Shown in pieces: positions 15,752 through 23,713 of a stretch of DNA of 64,000 bases (positions are counted from its first letter, which is position 1; each line of letters begins with the position of its first letter). The translations under genes were made by a program, and so were the position numbers. Below the pieces are notes generated by a model. The model was given only the letters and a program-made list of their open reading frames with translations. It was not told the DNA's origin and did not search any database. The DNA comes from Pseudarthrobacter phenanthrenivorans (GTDB lineage Bacteria; Actinomycetota; Actinomycetes; Actinomycetales; Micrococcaceae): assembly GCF_000813845.1 (NCBI RefSeq), contig NZ_JWTB01000016.1, positions 26,099 through 90,098 of the forward strand. Reading direction: 5' to 3'.

Positions 15752-17308
15752 ATGACCACCACCAACTCCGCTGACGGCTTCGCCACCATCTCCGTGGCAG
15801 CCGTGCTGGCAGAATCAGCCACGAGGAATCCTGACAGCATCGCGCTCGTCGTCGGGGATGACCAGGTCAGCTACGGCGACCTGTGGCGCCAGACCCGCGC
15901 CTATGCCGGTGCACTGCGGGCGCGGGGAATCGGCCCGGGAGACGCCGTCGCCGTCCTGATCCCCAACGTGCCGGACTTCGCCCAGGTGTACTACGCCATC
16001 CTGTCGCTCGGCGCGATCGTGGTGCCGGTCCACGCCCTGCTCAAGGCCCGCGAGATCGAGTACGTCCTGCAGGACAGCGGCGCCAGGCTCCTGATCTGCG
16101 CCGCGCCCCTGCTCACGGAGGGCGCCGCCGGCGCTTCAGCCAGCGGGGTCGATGTGCTGACGGTCATGGCTCCCGACGATGGCGGGTTTCCACGGCTGGA
16201 GGAGGAGGCGGCCGCCGCGGAGCCAATCCGGACGTACGAACCCTGCCGCCCATCGGACACGGCCACCATCCTGTACACCTCGGGCACCACCGGCAAGCCC
16301 AAAGGCGCACTGGGCACCCACTTCGCCCTGGTGGAGCAGACCAGCGTCCTGCTGACCAGCGTGATGGACTTCAGGCCGGGCGACGTCCTGTTCGGCGGGC
16401 TCCCGCTCTTCCACACATTTGGCCAGACGGTGGTCCTCAACACCGGGCTGCGGGCGGGTGCCACCATTGTGCTGATGCCCCGCTTCAACGGTGCAGACGC
16501 CCTGAAACTGCTGGTCAGGCACGGCGTCAACATCTTCCTTGGCGTGCCCACCATGTACGTGGCGCTTTTGGAAGCCGCCAAGACCATCCCGGACCGCCCG
16601 GCAGCGCTGCGTTACGGCATCTCGGGCGGCGCATCCCTTCCCCTGGCCGTCATGGACCGGTTCCGCGACGCCTTCGGGGTGGAGATCCACGAAGGCTACG
16701 GCCTGACCGAAACGTCACCGGTGGCCGCCTTCAACCACGTTGGCACGCCGCCGCGGCCCGGCACCATTGGGATTCCCATCTGGGGAGTCGACATCGAAAT
16801 CGCACGCCCCGAGCTGGTGGAAAGCATTGAACTGCTGCCCACCGGCGAGCTCGGCGAACTCGTCATCCGCGGGCACCTGCTGATGAAGGGCTACCTGAAC
16901 CGGCCGGAAGCCACCGCGGAAGCCATGGTGGACGGCTGGTTCCGCACGGGGGACCTCGGAACCAAGGACGACGACGGCTACCTCACCATTGTGGACCGCA
17001 AGAAGGACATGATCATCCGCAACGGATACAACGTCTATCCCCGTGAGGTGGAGGAAGTCCTGCTCACCCATCCCGCCGTGGTCAGTGCCGCCGTCTACGG
17101 CATCCCGGACGAGGTCCACGGGCAGGAAATCGCTGCCGCCATCGTGCTGGACGCGGGCGCTACCGTGACCGAAGCCGAGCTGATCGATTTCGCGGCCAAC
17201 CAGCTCGCCGCATTCAAGTACCCGCGGGTGGTCAGGATCCTCTCCGAACTCCCCCTGGGCCCCAGTGGGAAAATCCTCAAACGGAAACTGGCCGGCGACG
17301 CCGGGTGA
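15752..17308 (+). CDS. Acyl-CoA synthetase (AMP-forming, long-chain ligase type)
   Basis: A 518-residue adenylate-forming enzyme. The P-loop-like ILYTSGTTGKPKG lies near 173-185, GYGLTETSP near 313-321, FRTGDLG near 395 and the C-terminal catalytic GPSGKILKRKL. It activates a carboxylic acid to its CoA thioester for the dehydrogenase and thiolase encoded just upstream. Only 24 bases separate it from the thiolase. Chain length cannot be told from sequence. Confidence 0.92.
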   Translation: MTTTNSADGFATISVAAVLAESATRNPDSIALVVGDDQVSYGDLWRQTRAYAGALRARGIGPGDAVAVLIPNVPDFAQVYYAILSLGAIVVPVHALLKAREIEYVLQDSGARLLICAAPLLTEGAAGASASGVDVLTVMAPDDGGFPRLEEEAAAAEPIRTYEPCRPSDTATILYTSGTTGKPKGALGTHFALVEQTSVLLTSVMDFRPGDVLFGGLPLFHTFGQTVVLNTGLRAGATIVLMPRFNGADALKLLVRHGVNIFLGVPTMYVALLEAAKTIPDRPAALRYGISGGASLPLAVMDRFRDAFGVEIHEGYGLTETSPVAAFNHVGTPPRPGTIGIPIWGVDIEIARPELVESIELLPTGELGELVIRGHLLMKGYLNRPEATAEAMVDGWFRTGDLGTKDDDGYLTIVDRKKDMIIRNGYNVYPREVEEVLLTHPAVVSAAVYGIPDEVHGQEIAAAIVLDAGATVTEAELIDFAANQLAAFKYPRVVRILSELPLGPSGKILKRKLAGDAG

Positions 17309-17363
17309 ACCTGGGGGTGGACCGGGGGTGGACCGGGCTGCATCGGCCCGGAAGACTGATGGC

Positions 17364-18197
17364 ATGACACGTGCAGCGCTCATCGAGCTCAATGACGGCA
17401 ACCGGATTCCGCAACTGGGGCTTGGCACCTGGCCGCTGGACGACGAACAGGTGGCAACCGCCGTCGTCCAGGCCGTTGAAGCCGGGTACCGGCACATCGA
17501 CACCGCCGTGAAGTATGGCAACGAGCGCGGCGTGGGCAACGGCATCCGGGCCAGCGGCGTGGACCGTGGCGAGCTGTTCATCACTACCAAGCTCGACGGC
17601 GAGTTCCAGGGCCATGACCGTGCCGTGGCGGGCCTGGAGGGATCCCTGGAGCGGCTGGGGCTGGATTATGTGGACCTGCTCCTGATCCACTGGCCGCTGC
17701 CCGGAAGGGACCAGTATGTCTCCACGTGGCAGACCTTCGAGCGGCTGCAGGCGGAAGGAAAGGTACGCTCCATCGGGGTGTCCAACTTCAAGCCGGCACA
17801 CCTCGAGCGCCTCATGGCGGAAACCGACGTGGTGCCCGCGGTGAACCAGATCCAGCTCAGCCCGGCGATCACGCGGTTAGCGGAACGGGAATTCCATGCC
17901 AGGCATGGAATTGTCACGGAGTCGTACAGTCCCCTTGGCGGCTCCGGCGCCGGATTGCTGGGCGCACCGATTCTTGCCCAGTTGGCGGAAAAGCATGGGA
18001 AAACCCCTGGCCAACTGGTCCTGCGGTGGCACATACAAAACGGATTGGTAACGATTCCGAAGACGGCTTCACCGGAGCGCATGGCGGAGAATATGGACGT
18101 GTTCGATTTCGCCCTGGACCCGCAGGATCTAGCGGAATTGTCGGTGCTGGACGAGGGCCCCGGGGCAGGCAATGATTCGGACAGGACAGGGCACTAA
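17364..18197 (+). CDS. Aldo/keto reductase (2,5-diketo-gluconate reductase type)
   Basis: A 277-residue AKR. The tetrad is Asp46 (HIDTA), Tyr51 (VKYGN), Lys76 (TTKLDG) and His109 (LIHWP). The start ATG at 17364 gives MTRAALIELNDGNRIPQLGLG, the usual family N-terminus; the frame extends upstream but into the CoA ligase end. It has the same subgroup and architecture as the AKR at 9365 but is clearly diverged. It may be the last gene of the preceding operon, as the gap is only 55 bases. Confidence 0.92.
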   Translation: MTRAALIELNDGNRIPQLGLGTWPLDDEQVATAVVQAVEAGYRHIDTAVKYGNERGVGNGIRASGVDRGELFITTKLDGEFQGHDRAVAGLEGSLERLGLDYVDLLLIHWPLPGRDQYVSTWQTFERLQAEGKVRSIGVSNFKPAHLERLMAETDVVPAVNQIQLSPAITRLAEREFHARHGIVTESYSPLGGSGAGLLGAPILAQLAEKHGKTPGQLVLRWHIQNGLVTIPKTASPERMAENMDVFDFALDPQDLAELSVLDEGPGAGNDSDRTGH

Positions 18198-18244
18198 AAA
18201 CGCCCTGAACTGCACTTTTTTCCTCAAACAGGGTTGGCAAAAAG

Positions 18245-18264
18245 ATAGTAAGCATGATTACTAT
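18245..18264. promoter_or_regulatory. Inverted repeat ATAGTAA-N6-TTACTAT upstream of the GlsB-type gene
   Basis: A 7-bp perfect inverted repeat with spacer GCATGA, in an AT-rich island 65 bases upstream of the small stress-type membrane protein gene. It may be an operator or a stress-sigma promoter element; no regulator is adjacent. Confidence 0.45.
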
Positions 18265-18328
18265 TGAGCCAGAAGGATGAAGTGCCCCCGGAACATGGGG
18301 GCCTCCTCTACTTGGAAGAGAGCAACAA

Positions 18329-18595
18329 ATGGGATTTATTGCATTTCTGATTCTCGGACTTATTGCTGGTGCGATCGCTAAGGCGATCCTCCCGGGCAGG
18401 CAGGGTGGCGGCTGGGTCATCACTCTGATCCTGGGCGTCGTCGGCGCACTCCTCGGCGGCTGGCTGGGTGGCATGATCTTCGGCAGTGGACTGCAGGAGT
18501 TCTTCTCCATCCAGACCTGGCTGCTGGCGATCGTTGGCTCGCTGATCGTCCTTGCCATCTACGGCATGGTCACCAAGCGCAGCGCCCGCGGATAA
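18329..18595 (+). CDS. GlsB/YeaQ/YmgE-family stress-response membrane protein
   Basis: An 88-residue protein made of three hydrophobic segments with Gly-rich packing: GFIAFLILGLIAGAIAKAILPG, then GGWVITLILGVVGALLGGWLG, then a C-terminal helix WLLAIVGSLIVLAIYGMV. This is the transglycosylase-associated protein (GlsB/YeaQ) family, linked to general stress. The start follows GGAAGAGAGC. It is monocistronic, with a terminator 20 bases beyond the stop. Confidence 0.9.
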   Translation: MGFIAFLILGLIAGAIAKAILPGRQGGGWVITLILGVVGALLGGWLGGMIFGSGLQEFFSIQTWLLAIVGSLIVLAIYGMVTKRSARG

Positions 18596-18615
18596 CTGCA
18601 CGGGCAAGCCAGGAG

Positions 18616-18650
18616 GCCGGCCTGGGGACACCATCCCCAGGCCGGCTTTC
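18616..18650 (+). terminator. Rho-independent terminator after the GlsB-type gene
   Basis: GCCGGCCTGGGGA (18616-18628) pairs perfectly with 18634-18646 across a five-base loop and is followed by TTTC. Confidence 0.75.
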
Positions 18651-18729
18651 ACTTTCTCCGGCACCGGGCTCCCGGCCCGCCCGGATCTGACAACCTTCTC
18701 GCAACCCTCTCGCAGAGCAGGAGTTCATC

Positions 18730-19212
18730 GTGAAAAACAAGCTTCTTTTGGGTGTAGGTGTAGCCGTTGGATACGTCCTCGGTTCCCGTTCCGGCCGCGC
18801 TGCTTACGACAAGCTCAAGGCCCGTGCCGCTGGCATCTGGGACAGCAAGCCCGTCCAGGACAAGGTGTCCGTAGCTACGGAGGCCATCAAGGAAAAAGCC
18901 CCCGAGGTCGCTGACCAGCTGGGCGAAGCCGCCCGCAGGGCCGGGACCGTGATTGGATCCGCGATGCACCGGGAGGGCAGCACGGCTGCCAGTGGGAGCC
19001 AGACACCCGGCACCTCGACTGCGGACGGCACCTCCAGTCCTGCCGGCACTTCCACCGCGACAGGGACAGCTGCAACTGCAGCACCCGGAGCAGGCAGCCC
19101 CGCTACGGGCGGTGCTGCAGGGGAACTGGGCAATGACCACATCCCGGCCCACAGCACGCACCCCGAGACAACAAACCTCGGCACCTCCGACGAGGCCGGC
19201 TCCCAGGGCTGA
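18730..19212 (+). CDS. YtxH-like small membrane-anchored protein with Thr/Ser/Gly-rich tail
   Basis: A 160-residue protein. An N-terminal hydrophobic helix with glycines (LLLGVGVAVGYVLGSRSGR, residues 5-23) is followed by a charged helix (YDKLKARAAGIWDS...VATEAIKEKAPEVADQL), the arrangement of YtxH-domain proteins. Residues about 80-130 are low-complexity Ser/Thr/Ala/Gly. The start is GTG at 18730 with GCAGGAG upstream. Function is unknown; such proteins are often general-stress linked, consistent with the GlsB-type neighbour. Confidence 0.7.
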   Translation: MKNKLLLGVGVAVGYVLGSRSGRAAYDKLKARAAGIWDSKPVQDKVSVATEAIKEKAPEVADQLGEAARRAGTVIGSAMHREGSTAASGSQTPGTSTADGTSSPAGTSTATGTAATAAPGAGSPATGGAAGELGNDHIPAHSTHPETTNLGTSDEAGSQG

Positions 19213-19296
19213 CCCGCCGTTCCGCCAGTGTTCATGACGCGGGTAACGCAGCATGACAACGGTACTGGCCCATCTTTGTGCTACAACTGAATCGCT

Positions 19297-19338
19297 TTGC
19301 CGGCCGTCGCGATCCTTGGGGGACGCGGCGGCCGGCAA
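19297..19338. terminator. Strong hairpin in the gap before the HNH gene
   Basis: TTGCCGGCCGTCGCG (19297-19311) pairs with 19324-19338 over 15 positions with one G-T wobble and a 12-base loop. It lies 85 bases past the YtxH-like stop. It is terminator-like but without a clear T-run; the rest of 19213-19444 shows nothing recognisable. Confidence 0.5.
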
Positions 19339-19444
19339 TGCTTAACCGGAGTGTCTACAAGGCCTCGGGACAACTCCGCCCAGGTTTTCCACATAGCAGT
19401 TCTGCCGGCTCCTGATTGTCAGTGGTGGCTGGCAGAGTTGGGTT

Positions 19445-21391
19445 ATGGAGGCCATTGGGGAGCATCTTGGGGAGACGGACGACGCCGGCAGCCGGCTCAT
19501 GCGCCCGGCCCACCTTTACGCGGTCCCCGGGGAGGACACTCCACAGCAACCGGGGCCCGGACCTGAAGGACATGTGGAACCGGATGCGTTGGGCGGGATT
19601 GCTGTGCAGCTCGCGGCCGCCGCCCTTGCCGCCCCGGGGCTGCTCGCCAGCGCCACTTACGCCGAGGCCGCCGCATATGCCGGCAGGGTCGAGGATCTGG
19701 CCCGGACGATCGAATACCTGCAGCTCCTGGCAGCCGGCACCGTAGACCGGACCCGAAGCCAGGCCATCAGCGCGGCCGCCGCAACAACCACAGGCCGCCG
19801 CAGCACCGCTGGCCGCAGCATGCGGGAAGCTCAGCCAGCAAGAAGCTGGTTCACCGGGTGGGATGAAGACGGGGTCGGATCCCTGAAGGAAACCGACAGT
19901 AACTGGCCAGGGCCGCCTACGGCACGGCCTGCGGTCATGTCCCCGGCAGATGACGGCTGCCGCACCACTGCGGACTTCCTCCGCTTGCGCCTGCGTATCC
20001 CCATCCGTGAAGCCCGCCGTCGGCTCACCCTCGCCAGCCACACTCTTCCGGGCACCAGTCTCACCGGCCAGCAACTCCCACCAGCCCGGCCCCGTATCGC
20101 CGATGCCCTCGCCCCCAGCACGTTCTGCAGCAGCCACGCTGGCTCCGGGGAAACCGGCATCTGGGAAACCGGCACCTGGGAAACCGGGACAGTTCACGGG
20201 CCAGCGGTGTCGTCACGTGCCGCCACCCTCATCACCGCCACTCTGGACCGGCTCCAACACCGCACCACAGCCGGCACATTGGACCGGATCGAGCACCACC
20301 TCACCAAAGCTGCCGCAGCTACTGACCCTGACTTCCTTGCCCGCCTGGCCCAGCGCTGGACCGACATTATCGACGCTGACGGCACCGCACCCACCGAGGA
20401 GGCCCTGCGCCACACCCAAGGTGCCTTCATCCGCAAGCCCCGCCACGGCCTGCACCACCTCGAAATCTTCGCCACCACAGACCAATACGAATACCTCCAC
20501 ACTGTCATGAACACGGCAACCAACCCGCGCACCAGCACGCCCAACACCAGCGGGTATGACAGGCCAGTAGCCGGAACAGCGGAAGCACCAGGGACCCCGG
20601 GAGGGGCGGCTGGAGAAGCGGAAGCACCGGGGACCCTGGGAGGGGCGGACGCCGCCGGTTCACCGGACCTGGACCGCCGTACGCGCGCCCAAAAACAACT
20701 CGACGGCCTCGTCACCGCGGCCAAGACCGCCCTCGCCACCGACACCCTCCCCACCACCGGCGGCAACCGGCCGCAGATCATCGCCACTATCCACTACCAG
20801 GACCTCTTCCCCACCCGCGCCACAAAACCTGGGACTCAAACAGGCGCCGGAACAGGAACAGCCACAAGACCGGAAAACAGTGTCAGTAAAGAACCGGGAA
20901 CAGGCATAGAACCAGGGACCGGAACAGAGGCAGAGATCGGAACAGTGGCGGGGACCGGCAACTTCGTCTTCACCGGCCCTGTCGCCGCGGCCACCCTCCG
21001 AAAGATCGCCTGCGACGCCGACATCATCCCCGCTCTCCTGGGCACCCGCGGCGAAATCCTGGACCTCGGCCGCAAGACGCGCCTCTTCACCCCGGCCCAA
21101 CGGACGGCCCTCACCGCCCGCGACCAAGGTTGTGCCTTCCCCGATTGCACTATTCCCGCCCCGCGGTGCGAGGCCCACCACATCACTTACTGGTCACACG
21201 ACGGGCCCACCAACACCAACAACGGCGTCCTGCTCTGCAGCCACCACCACCATCTCGTCCACAAAGAAACCTGGACGATCACCAGCACCCAGGGCGACCC
21301 CGCTTTCATTCCCCCACCCCACATCGACCCCACCCAAACGCCACGCCGAAACCTATACTTCAAGCCACCACTACCCCTCCCATCCCCATGA
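19445..21391 (+). CDS. DUF222/13E12-type HNH endonuclease-like protein
   Basis: A 648-residue protein of the DUF222 (REP13E12) family that is multicopy in Micrococcaceae and mycobacteria. The N-terminal DUF222 region has LAAAALAAPGLLASATYAEA, RLRIPIREARRRLTLA and HLTKAAAATDPDFLARLAQR. The C-terminal HNH domain has CAFPDC, CEAHHITYWSHDGPTNTNNGVLLCSHHHHLVHKE, with all metal and catalytic residues in place. Linkers contain short tandem repeats (WETGTWETGT, and a 39-base direct repeat encoding EAPGT-GG) and a Gly/Thr-rich tract. A nuclease role and mobile-element association are inferred from the family. Confidence 0.88.
   Translation: MEAIGEHLGETDDAGSRLMRPAHLYAVPGEDTPQQPGPGPEGHVEPDALGGIAVQLAAAALAAPGLLASATYAEAAAYAGRVEDLARTIEYLQLLAAGTVDRTRSQAISAAAATTTGRRSTAGRSMREAQPARSWFTGWDEDGVGSLKETDSNWPGPPTARPAVMSPADDGCRTTADFLRLRLRIPIREARRRLTLASHTLPGTSLTGQQLPPARPRIADALAPSTFCSSHAGSGETGIWETGTWETGTVHGPAVSSRAATLITATLDRLQHRTTAGTLDRIEHHLTKAAAATDPDFLARLAQRWTDIIDADGTAPTEEALRHTQGAFIRKPRHGLHHLEIFATTDQYEYLHTVMNTATNPRTSTPNTSGYDRPVAGTAEAPGTPGGAAGEAEAPGTLGGADAAGSPDLDRRTRAQKQLDGLVTAAKTALATDTLPTTGGNRPQIIATIHYQDLFPTRATKPGTQTGAGTGTATRPENSVSKEPGTGIEPGTGTEAEIGTVAGTGNFVFTGPVAAATLRKIACDADIIPALLGTRGEILDLGRKTRLFTPAQRTALTARDQGCAFPDCTIPAPRCEAHHITYWSHDGPTNTNNGVLLCSHHHHLVHKETWTITSTQGDPAFIPPPHIDPTQTPRRNLYFKPPLPLPSP
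20149..20188 (+). repeat. 15-base tandem repeat inside the DUF222/HNH gene
   Basis: GGAAACCGGCATCTG, GGAAACCGGCACCTG and a diverged third unit follow one another, encoding repeated E-T-G-x-W. The period is a multiple of three, so copy-number change keeps the frame. Confidence 0.7.
20579..20648 (+). repeat. 39-base-period direct repeat inside the DUF222/HNH gene
   Basis: Two 31-base copies (20579-20609 and 20618-20648) differ at two positions and encode AEAPGTPGGA / AEAPGTLGGA. The period is 13 codons. Confidence 0.7.
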
Positions 21392-21429
21392 CCGCCACCA
21401 CCCAGATCACACGGGAGCCACCACCCAGG

Positions 21430-22287
21430 TCACACAGGTGCCACTGCCGTCCCGGGCACTGCAGTCGCGGGCACCATCGTCCCGAGCACCACAGTCCCGT
21501 CCAGTTCCTCGGAGCGGACTGTCTTCACCTGGAATCCGGCTTCGGCAAGGAGCCCGGAGGTGCCGGCCGCCTGGCGCTCGCTCGTTTCGATCAGCACACT
21601 GCCGCCGGGAGCCAGCCACTCGTGGACGTCGGCGGCAACCCGGCGATGGAAGTCGAGGCCATCCGGGCCACCGTCGAGTGAGAGAGGGGGTTCGTGCAGG
21701 CGCGCCTCCGGAGGCATCGTGGGGATGGCTTCCGTGGGCACATAAGGAGCGTTGACCACCAGCACCCGGACCCGGCCCTTGAGCGCGCGCGGAAGCGCCT
21801 GGAACAGGTCGCCGGCGTGGACATGGCCACCCAGCGGCTCAAGGTTCCGGCGGGCACACTTAACCGCTGCGGGCTCGATGTCCGCGGCGTGCAGTTCCAC
21901 TCCGGTTGCCCGGTGGAGGATTACCGCCCCTACCGCCCCTGATCCGCAGCAGAGATCAACGACAACCACCGGTTCGGGCTGATCCGGCAAGAGCACCAGG
22001 GCTTCATTCACCAGCAACCCGGTGCGCCGGCGCGGAACGAAGACTCCGGGGGCAACCAGCACGCGCAGGTCCGCAAATTCGGCCCACCCCAGGATGTGTT
22101 CCAGGGGCACACCTTCCACGCGGCGCCGGACGTTGACGGCAAGCTGCGCGGGACCGGAAGCTTCAGCCAGCAAAAGGCGGGCCTCGTCTTCGGCAAAGAC
22201 ACAACCGGCGGACCGCAGTGCAGTGACAACCCGGTCGAAGACGGGTGAAGTGGACCCGTGAACAGTCCCTGGTCCAGAAGATGGCAC
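21430..22287 (-). CDS. PrmC/HemK-related N5-glutamine methyltransferase-like protein
   Basis: A 285-residue class I SAM methyltransferase related to the release-factor methyltransferase PrmC. The N-terminal helical part has GVPLEHILGWAEF, followed by VAPGVFVPRRRTG. The SAM site is VVDLCCGSGAVGAVI. The catalytic NPPY motif is altered to NAPY in VNAPYVPTEAI, as expected for the PrmC-related branch rather than PrmC itself. The start is the GTG at 22287, with GAAAGG seven bases upstream; the open frame continues far upstream without coding character. It is convergent with the HNH gene. The target protein is unknown. Confidence 0.8.
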   Translation of the reverse strand: MPSSGPGTVHGSTSPVFDRVVTALRSAGCVFAEDEARLLLAEASGPAQLAVNVRRRVEGVPLEHILGWAEFADLRVLVAPGVFVPRRRTGLLVNEALVLLPDQPEPVVVVDLCCGSGAVGAVILHRATGVELHAADIEPAAVKCARRNLEPLGGHVHAGDLFQALPRALKGRVRVLVVNAPYVPTEAIPTMPPEARLHEPPLSLDGGPDGLDFHRRVAADVHEWLAPGGSVLIETSERQAAGTSGLLAEAGFQVKTVRSEELDGTVVLGTMVPATAVPGTAVAPV

Positions 22288-22479
22288 GGCCACGCCTTTC
22301 GGTGGGCAGCCGGACTCCCCCACGCCGCCTAGACCAGGTCCTCCGGGCGGCGGGCAGGCACACCCGATGCCGTTGCGGTAGCTACCGGACCCACCTCCCA
22401 TCTGCCGGTGCTGGAAATTCCATGCTAATTGTCCACCGGACGCACGGGAATACGGGCGATCTGTTGGCAGGATGGAAAC

Positions 22480-23526
22480 ATGACCAGCCCCACCGCCGGC
22501 AACACCCTTTGGATCGGCTCCTACACCCCCGACGGCGGCGGCCGCGCCCATGGCATCGGCGCCGTCCGCGGGCATCAGGACGGCAGCCTTGAATGGCTGG
22601 GCACGGCCGTCGCGGCAGAGTCGCCGTCGTTCCTTGCCGTCCATCCGGCACTGCCGGTGGTGTACGCGGCGGCGGAGCAACGCAAGAAAGTCCAGGCGTA
22701 CCGGCGCCTCGGTGCCTTCAGCCTGGAGCCGCGAGGGGAATCCCAGCCTGCGGGTGAAGCAACCTGCCACGTGGCCGTGGACCCGCGGGGACGGTTCGTT
22801 ACCGCTGCCTGCTGGGGCGATGGCCAGGTCCTGCTGTACGAGTTGGATGACGACGGCGGCATGGCCGGGCGGTTCCCCGCCGCATCGTCGGCGGACCCCC
22901 ACGCCACCCTCTCCCCCGGCAGTCCGCGGCAAAGTCGTGCGCACGCCAGCCTGATGCTGCGCGACGGACGTGTCATGACCACGGACCTGGGACACGACAC
23001 ACTCCGGATATGGACATACCAGCCCGGCCTGGGTCTGGTACCTGACCACGAAGTAGTCCTCCCCTACGGCAGCGGGCCGCGGCACCTGGTGGAGCACCCG
23101 ACGGGCAACGTCTTCGTCGTCTCGGAATACTCCGTGGAGGTCTTCGTGGTCCGCCCCGATGCCGGCACCTACGAACTCGTGTTCCGGGGACCTGCGACGG
23201 CCGGCGGCAGCCAGGAAGGCGATTCGGCCGCCGAGATATGCCTTGGACCGCAGGGCAACTTCGCCTACGCCGGTGTGCGCGGGTCAAACCTCATCAGCGT
23301 GCTGGAGGTGGCGGCAGGCGGGACGGAACTCATTCCCGTCAAGGACTTTGACAGCGGCGGTGACTGGCCGCGGCACCACCTGGTGCGCGGAAGCTGGCTG
23401 CACGTGGCCCACGAGCGGTCGGACAACATCGCAACGTTCCAGCTGGACCCAGTCACCGGGCTCCCCGGCCCCCGGCTCCACAACCTGGCTACCCCGTCAC
23501 CGACGGCTATCATCCCCGCCACGTAG
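22480..23526 (+). CDS. Lactonase-family seven-bladed beta-propeller protein (Pgl-like)
   Basis: A 348-residue protein with repeated propeller motifs. The start of blade one is NTLWIGSYTPDGGGRAHGIG, followed by PSFLAVHPALPVVYAA, ATCHVAVDPRGRFVTAACWGDGQV, GSGPRHLVEHPTGNVFVVSEYS and LGPQGNFAYAGVRGSNLISV. This matches cytosolic 6-phosphogluconolactonase-like (YbhE/Pgl) proteins. The start ATG at 22480 follows GGCAGGATGGAAAC. Whether it hydrolyses 6-phosphogluconolactone or another sugar lactone is not decided by sequence. Confidence 0.82.
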   Translation: MTSPTAGNTLWIGSYTPDGGGRAHGIGAVRGHQDGSLEWLGTAVAAESPSFLAVHPALPVVYAAAEQRKKVQAYRRLGAFSLEPRGESQPAGEATCHVAVDPRGRFVTAACWGDGQVLLYELDDDGGMAGRFPAASSADPHATLSPGSPRQSRAHASLMLRDGRVMTTDLGHDTLRIWTYQPGLGLVPDHEVVLPYGSGPRHLVEHPTGNVFVVSEYSVEVFVVRPDAGTYELVFRGPATAGGSQEGDSAAEICLGPQGNFAYAGVRGSNLISVLEVAAGGTELIPVKDFDSGGDWPRHHLVRGSWLHVAHERSDNIATFQLDPVTGLPGPRLHNLATPSPTAIIPAT

Positions 23527-23590
23527 CCGCCCGTACGACGCGGGCCCGCCTCCTTTTCCGGCTTCTGCCCAAGACGCTGGAGTAATCCGG

Positions 23591-23604
23591 TGCAAGCGCT
23601 TACA
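23591..23604 (+). promoter_or_regulatory. LacI-type operator TGCAAGCGCTTACA upstream of the amylase
   Basis: A 14-base near-palindrome with the AAGCGCTT core typical of LacI-family maltose/sugar regulators. It is followed by possible promoter elements TTGTGA and CATGCT separated by 17 bases. No LacI gene is within the window, so the regulator acts in trans. Confidence 0.6.
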
Positions 23605-23713
23605 GTTGTGACTTGGTTCACAAGGCAGCATGCTGTCCTTCGAACCCTCCTGCCGCATCCCTTGTCAACGGCAAGCCTGTCCAGCAGCGCTGCTTCCCAG
23701 GAAGGTCTCACCC

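Noticed and set aside
19445..21391. Insertion sequence or group II intron-type element
   Set aside because: No transposase or reverse transcriptase and no terminal inverted repeats are visible; the protein is a DUF222/HNH family member.
21430..23097. PrmC-like protein extended to 555 residues
   Set aside because: The first 270 codons lie antisense to the lactonase gene and have no methyltransferase features; GTG at 22287 has a good ribosome site.
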